DNA of 64,000 nt from the NCBI RefSeq assembly GCF_002161235.1, contig NZ_NFHE01000014.1, positions 1 to 64,000 on the forward strand. Reading direction: 5' to 3'. Position 1 is the first letter of the stretch, and every line of letters starts with the position of its first letter. Shown here piece after piece: positions 59,867-64,000 of this stretch. This DNA is from Pseudoflavonifractor sp. An85 (GTDB taxonomy: Bacteria; Bacillota; Clostridia; Oscillospirales; Oscillospiraceae). A program made the position numbers and the translations under genes. The notes under the pieces are model-generated. The model made no database searches and was not told the DNA's origin. It worked only from the letters and a program-made list of their open reading frames with translations.

Positions 59867-60808
59867 TTATGCCTTACGCTTGCGAATCTCTTCGATCATC
59901 AGGGGGAGAATCTCGTGGACGTCGCCCACGATGCCCACATCTGCCACATCGAAGATGGAAGCGGCCTCATCCTTGTTGATGGCCACAATGTACTTGGAGG
60001 CCATAGCACCGGAAATGTGCTGCATGGCACCAAAGACACCGCAGGCGATGTACAGCTTGGGTGCCACCATCTTACCGGATTGGCCAATCTGGTGGGCACG
60101 GGAAATCCAGCCCTCCTCGATGGCGGGACGGGTAGCGCCTACTACGCCGCCTAACACATCTGCCAGCTCTTCCACCAGCTTGAAGCCCTGGGCATCTCCC
60201 ATACCACGGCCACCGCACACCACAATGTCGGCCCCTTCCAGATTCACCATCTCAGTGATCTCGGTGACGGTCTCCACCAGGCGGGCACGGATGGCATCCT
60301 CAGCCACCGCAACGTCCACCTCTGTCACGGCGCCGTTGCCGGTCTGCTCAGGCTTGGCAAAGCTGCCAGAGCGCACAGTGGCAAAAGCAGGGGCTGCGCT
60401 GGTGAGAGCCAGACGCTCCAGCACGGTTCCACCGTAGGCAGGACGGGTGAACACCACGCCATGGGCCTCATCGGCTTCCACGGCCACCGCATCGGTGACA
60501 CAACCGCCGCCCAGGCGGTGAGCCAGACGAGGGGCCAGATCCTTGGCAGCCAAGGTGGCGTTCATCAGCACCACCTGGGGCTTTTCTTCTCCTATGATGT
60601 GCTCCAGCAAGGCGGTGGCAGCGTCAGGGCAGCAGGCCTCCCCTGCCAGCAGCACATCCACACCGTAAGCTGCCGTCTGCTCGGCGGCCTCACGGCTGCC
60701 CAGCACCACAGCTTTCACCTCGCCCAGACCAGCGGCAGCGGTGAGCAGTTCCAGGCTGCCACCCTGGGCCTTACCCTCATGGGTCTCTACATATACCAAA
60801 CACTTCAT
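59867..60808 (-). CDS. etfA: Electron transfer flavoprotein alpha subunit
   Basis: 313 aa. N-terminal alpha/beta domain and C-terminal FAD domain with GGRGMGDAQGFKLVEELA, VGATRPAIEEGWI, HQIGQSGKMVAPKLYI and the AINKDEAASIFDVADVGIVGD end. With EtfB it shuttles electrons between the acyl-CoA dehydrogenase and/or the GlcD-like enzyme and NAD or ferredoxin. It lies 14 bases after etfB. Confidence 0.95.
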   Translation of the reverse strand: MKCLVYVETHEGKAQGGSLELLTAAAGLGEVKAVVLGSREAAEQTAAYGVDVLLAGEACCPDAATALLEHIIGEEKPQVVLMNATLAAKDLAPRLAHRLGGGCVTDAVAVEADEAHGVVFTRPAYGGTVLERLALTSAAPAFATVRSGSFAKPEQTGNGAVTEVDVAVAEDAIRARLVETVTEITEMVNLEGADIVVCGGRGMGDAQGFKLVEELADVLGGVVGATRPAIEEGWISRAHQIGQSGKMVAPKLYIACGVFGAMQHISGAMASKYIVAINKDEAASIFDVADVGIVGDVHEILPLMIEEIRKRKA

Positions 60809-60822
60809 GTCTCTGTCCCCCC

Positions 60823-61611
60823 TTAAATCGCCTTGGCCTCAGCCATCATGGCTACAGCCTTTGCCACGGCATCCGCAGCTTCTTTCTCCTGAATGCGCAC
60901 ACCGGCCTGACGCTTGGCAGGCTCCGAATAGCCCAGGCAGGTCACGCGATTGTCCTGCTTGACGGCACCGGCATCGGCAGCGGTGAGCATGGGGATGGTG
61001 GCCTTACGGGCAGCCATTTTGCTCTTGATGGTGGGATAGCGGGGATCGTAGGCGGGCTTGGCCACGGTGAGCACGGCGGGCAGAGCCATCTCGTACACCG
61101 CATAGCCGGATTCGGTCTCCTGCTTGGCCTTCACACCACCTTCCACCGGCTCCACCTCCACAACACTGGAGACAAAGGGGGCTTTCAAGGTCTCAGAGAG
61201 CATGGCACCCACCTGAGCGCTGATCTCGTCGGTGGATTCTTTGCCGCAGAAAATGAGATCAAAGGATTCCCCCTGATCGGCTTCACACTTGGCGATCAAA
61301 GAGGCCAGTGCAGAGGCCGTAGCAGCCTCATCCAGATCCAACAGAGCGGGATCGCTGAGGAGCACCGCCTTGTTGGCACCCACAGCAATCAGGTTTTTTA
61401 GGCCGTTCTGGCACTTCTCGGGGCCGATGGCAGCCACGGTCACCGACCCGCCGTGGGCCTCCACGGCCCGCACGGCCATTTCCACGGCATAGGTATCAAA
61501 GGCGTTGTTCACCTGGTCAATCCCCTCCACATCAGGGGTACCGGTGGTGGGGTTCAGGTGAACTTCCACGTAATCATCTGGAACTTGCTTGACACAGACA
61601 AAGATATTCAT
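60823..61611 (-). CDS. etfB: Electron transfer flavoprotein beta subunit
   Basis: 262 aa. MNIFVCVKQVPDDYVEVHLN at the start, the motif DEAATASALASLI, FCGKESTDEISAQVG and the signature region VLTVAKPAYDPRYPTIKSKM. The length and N-terminal CVKQVPD fit the anaerobe group that includes bifurcating Etfs, but bifurcation cannot be read from sequence alone. GAGGAGG lies 8 bases upstream of ATG 61611. Confidence 0.95.
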   Translation of the reverse strand: MNIFVCVKQVPDDYVEVHLNPTTGTPDVEGIDQVNNAFDTYAVEMAVRAVEAHGGSVTVAAIGPEKCQNGLKNLIAVGANKAVLLSDPALLDLDEAATASALASLIAKCEADQGESFDLIFCGKESTDEISAQVGAMLSETLKAPFVSSVVEVEPVEGGVKAKQETESGYAVYEMALPAVLTVAKPAYDPRYPTIKSKMAARKATIPMLTAADAGAVKQDNRVTCLGYSEPAKRQAGVRIQEKEAADAVAKAVAMMAEAKAI

Positions 61612-61630
61612 GTGGGTTTCCTCCTCTTTC

Positions 61631-62770
61631 TTACAGCTTGCCAATCACAGCACGGCCTACCACCATGCGCTGAATTTCGTTGGTTCCCTCGAAGATCTGG
61701 AAAATCTTTGCATCCCGCAGCAACTTCTCCACAGGGTACTCGCGGCTGTAACCGTAACCGCCCAGAATCTGTACTGCGTCCAAAGCGGTCTGCACCACCG
61801 AATCACCGGAAAAGCACTTGGCCGCGGCAGACTCCTTGCTGAAGGGCATGCCCATGTCGGCCAAGGTGATGGCGTGGGCACACAGCTGGCGAGAAGCCTC
61901 GGTGCGAATCTCCATATCCGCCAGCTTAAACTCAATGGACTGGTGGCGGCAGATGGGCTTGCCGAACTGGACGCGCTGCTTGGAGTAGGCGGCAGCCTCG
62001 TCGATGCAGCGCTGGGCCAGACCCACGCCGATTACTGCACACCAGGTGCGGGCCAGATCCAGGGTCTTCATGGCGGTGGCAAAGCCAGTGCCCTCCTCAC
62101 CCAGGCGGTTCTCCACAGGGATGCGCACATTGTCCAGCACCAGATCGCTGGTGGTGGAGCAGCGAACGCCCATCTTATTCTCATGGCGACCCACGCTCAG
62201 GCCCGGAGTGCCCTTATACACCAGAAAGGCGGACATGCCGTGGGTACCTATGGTGCGGTTGGTCATAGCGGTGACCACAAAGAAGTCGGCCACGCTGGCG
62301 TTGGTGATAAAGCACTTGCGGCCGTTGAGTACGTACTCATCTCCCTCCCGCACTGCGGTGGTCTTGCCGTTGGCTGCATCACAGCCGGCATCCGGCTCGG
62401 TGAGGGCGAACGCACCCCATCCACCATTGGCGATGATGTCGCAGCACTTTTGCTTCTGTTCCTCGTTTCCGGCCACCAGCACGGGCTTGAGGGCTAGGCC
62501 GTTTCCGTTAAGGGTGACCGCCACACCGGCGTCTGCCCAGGCGATCTGCTCTACGATAGCCGCCTGATCAATGTGGCTCAGGCCCAGTCCGCCGTACTCC
62601 TCGGGAATATCCATCATGTGCAGCTGCATCTCAATGGCCTTCTCATAGATTTCACGGGGCCACTCACCGGTGATGTCATACTGTTTGGCCTGCTCGACGA
62701 TCTCATTTTGACAAAACTCTTTCGCATCCTTGAGCAGTTCTTTTGCGTCCTCAGAAATAATGTATGCCAT
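61631..62770 (-). CDS. Acyl-CoA dehydrogenase
   Basis: 379 aa, complete. Family signatures FALTEPDAGCDAANGKT, the FITNASVAD stretch, YSKQRVQFGKPICRHQ and the C-terminal QILGGYGYSREYPVEKLLRD. The catalytic Glu is expected in the FEGTNEIQRM region. It oxidises an acyl-CoA, or reduces an enoyl-CoA in anaerobes, with EtfBA as partner. It lies between the CoA-transferase and etfB. Substrate unknown: butyryl-, acryloyl- or arylacryloyl-CoA are possible. Confidence 0.93.
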   Translation of the reverse strand: MAYIISEDAKELLKDAKEFCQNEIVEQAKQYDITGEWPREIYEKAIEMQLHMMDIPEEYGGLGLSHIDQAAIVEQIAWADAGVAVTLNGNGLALKPVLVAGNEEQKQKCCDIIANGGWGAFALTEPDAGCDAANGKTTAVREGDEYVLNGRKCFITNASVADFFVVTAMTNRTIGTHGMSAFLVYKGTPGLSVGRHENKMGVRCSTTSDLVLDNVRIPVENRLGEEGTGFATAMKTLDLARTWCAVIGVGLAQRCIDEAAAYSKQRVQFGKPICRHQSIEFKLADMEIRTEASRQLCAHAITLADMGMPFSKESAAAKCFSGDSVVQTALDAVQILGGYGYSREYPVEKLLRDAKIFQIFEGTNEIQRMVVGRAVIGKL

Positions 62771-62785
62771 ATTGCATGCTCCTCC

Positions 62786-64000
62786 TTAATCCAATGATTT
62801 TGATTCATATTCCCGGGGCGGATGCTGTTCCACCGCGCCCGACTTTAACATAGATTCAATCTGTTCCCGGGTGTAGCCCAAGCTGGGCAGCAGTTCCCAG
62901 GTCTGTTCTCCCACGTACGGCCCTCGCTTGTATTCCGGCAACGGGGTCTCCCGCATATGCACCGGCGGACGCACCAGGGTGCGTTCCTGTCCCGTGGGAT
63001 ACTTCATTTTATAATAGCAATCGTTGGCCCAAGCCTGGGGATCTTCCAGCAACTCCTCCCAGGTCTGAGTCACCGCATACGGAATGTCGGCATCGGTGAG
63101 GATCTTGCACCACTCTCCTAGGCTTTGCTGGGCAATGCGCTCTACCAGCAGATCGTAGAACGTATGGAGGTGGGCCGGCAGGTGGCTCTGGGGATAAAAC
63201 CTGGGATCTTCCTTCAATTCCGGCAATCCCAACGCCTCCATGCAGCGGTTGTACAGCGCGTCGTAGGCGGGCACCCCCAGTTGCAGCCATCGGTCATCCT
63301 GGGTGCGGTACGGCATGGTCAGCGGATTGGGAATGTCTCGGCGTGGAATGGGATAGCAGGCGGTGTACTGTCCGTACTGGGCGCTTTGGAGCATCACCGC
63401 TACCGACCAAATAGCACTGTGCAACAGGTTGACAGTGATCTTATCCCCCCGCCCAGTCTCCCTGGCCCGGTACAGCGCCGCCAGGATACCATTGGATAGG
63501 TACAGCCCCGTGGGGTGATCTCCAAACCCGGCAATGGGGGTCATGGGGGCCGAATCTTTGTCGTACATGGTGCCCATGATACCGCCCCGGGCAAAGTATG
63601 CGGTGAAGTCATAGCCCGGCAAATCCTTGTCCGGTCCATACTCTCCGTAGCCCGAAACTTGGCCCACCACCAACTTGGGATACCGTTGTTTCAGGCTGTC
63701 GTAGTCCAACCCGTGGCGTTTCAGGGATTTTTCCCGGACGTTGGTGACAAACACATCCGCAGTGGCCAGCAACCGCTCCAACACTTCCCGCCCTTCTGGC
63801 GTTTTGTAGTTGATGCACAGCCCCTTTTTATTGGCGTTTTCCAAATCAAAGCTGGTATTCTCCAGATCCCCGGTGGGACGTCCCTCGTTGATCCCGGTTT
63901 TCCGGTAGGGGTCGCCCCCCGGTCCCTCAATCTTAATGACTTGCGCACCTAAGTCCGCTAGGAACCGGGTACAGCAGGGCCCCGCAATAAAGGTGGCCAG
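62786..64000 (-). CDS. CaiB/BaiF family (class III) CoA-transferase, partial
   Basis: At least 404 residues; the frame continues past the window edge, so the first 15-20 residues are missing. The N-terminal part reads GPCCTRFLADLGAQVIKIEG and GDPYRK, then NANKKGLCINYKTPEG, and YDFTAYFARGGIMG; the catalytic Asp is expected in the VNLL/ENFRPG-type region, which reads FVTNVREKSLKRHGLDY here. It transfers CoA between carboxylic acids. It is 15 bases upstream of the acyl-CoA dehydrogenase and is the first gene visible in the operon. Confidence 0.9.
   Translation of the reverse strand: MATFIAGPCCTRFLADLGAQVIKIEGPGGDPYRKTGINEGRPTGDLENTSFDLENANKKGLCINYKTPEGREVLERLLATADVFVTNVREKSLKRHGLDYDSLKQRYPKLVVGQVSGYGEYGPDKDLPGYDFTAYFARGGIMGTMYDKDSAPMTPIAGFGDHPTGLYLSNGILAALYRARETGRGDKITVNLLHSAIWSVAVMLQSAQYGQYTACYPIPRRDIPNPLTMPYRTQDDRWLQLGVPAYDALYNRCMEALGLPELKEDPRFYPQSHLPAHLHTFYDLLVERIAQQSLGEWCKILTDADIPYAVTQTWEELLEDPQAWANDCYYKMKYPTGQERTLVRPPVHMRETPLPEYKRGPYVGEQTWELLPSLGYTREQIESMLKSGAVEQHPPREYESKSLD

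Overview
The window (about 57% GC over most of its length) looks like a chromosome segment of a spore-forming, anaerobic Clostridia-type Firmicute, most likely in the Oscillospiraceae (Flavonifractor / Intestinimonas / Pseudoflavonifractor-like). This is inferred from PolC-type polymerase, the yabP-yabQ-divIC-yabR and ylmC/ymxH sporulation-linked genes, a Spo0A-type output domain, short-form HisG with HisZ, a lysine riboswitch, and an EtfBA / acyl-CoA dehydrogenase / CoA-transferase operon. No tRNA, rRNA, CRISPR array or insertion sequence was recognised.

Layout. 1-3950: an AT-richer accessory block with four small membrane-protein genes on the minus strand (one of 57 aa), then a two-component pair joining a membrane GHKL kinase to a response regulator with a Spo0A-like DNA-binding domain. 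3996-7006: a thioredoxin-reductase-like flavoprotein without the redox CxxC, a YeiH transporter and a divergent LysR regulator. 7051-11149: ZIP metal transporter, cytidine deaminase, DUF378 protein, phosphodiesterase, a three-gene cluster of unknown function and trpS. 11396-16912: a five-gene dlt-like operon (adenylation enzyme, PLP fold-III decarboxylase, carrier protein, MBOAT acyltransferase, SGNH/DltD-like protein). 16949-24163: his operon hisZ-G-D-B-H-A-F-I-E, with a Bax-inhibitor-1 protein as its last gene. 24320-25675: MATE exporter. 25749-36195: pyrH-frr-uppS-cdsA-dxr-rseP-ispG-polC on the minus strand. 36359-38528: ylmC-like gene, rpsB and tsf on the plus strand, so the usual rpsB-tsf-pyrH-frr string is split and divergent here.

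38670-47258: beta-CASP nuclease, DUF1576 membrane protein, an out-of-frame junction between a truncated transglutaminase lipoprotein and a truncated asparagine synthetase, a lysine riboswitch with terminator controlling an AGCS-family symporter, and a YtcJ-type amidohydrolase. 47313-50271: class B sortase, an AT-rich single-gene island encoding a protein with two HEPN-type RX4H motifs, and a low-molecular-weight phosphatase. 50329-57530: hpf, an orphan fumarase alpha subunit with an amidohydrolase, the yab/divIC cluster, an AI-2E-type permease, prephenate dehydrogenase and a thioesterase. 57583-64000: a GntR/FadR regulator and an operon (CoA-transferase, acyl-CoA dehydrogenase, EtfB, EtfA, GlcD-like FAD dehydrogenase) that runs off the right edge.

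The strongest candidate for an undescribed system is the dlt-like operon at 11396-16912. A fold-III decarboxylase sits between the adenylating enzyme and the carrier protein, which suggests that a decarboxylated amino-acyl group, rather than D-alanine, is transferred to an envelope polymer. The two-HEPN-motif island and the Spo0A-like two-component pair come next. Everything here was read by eye; no database search was run.
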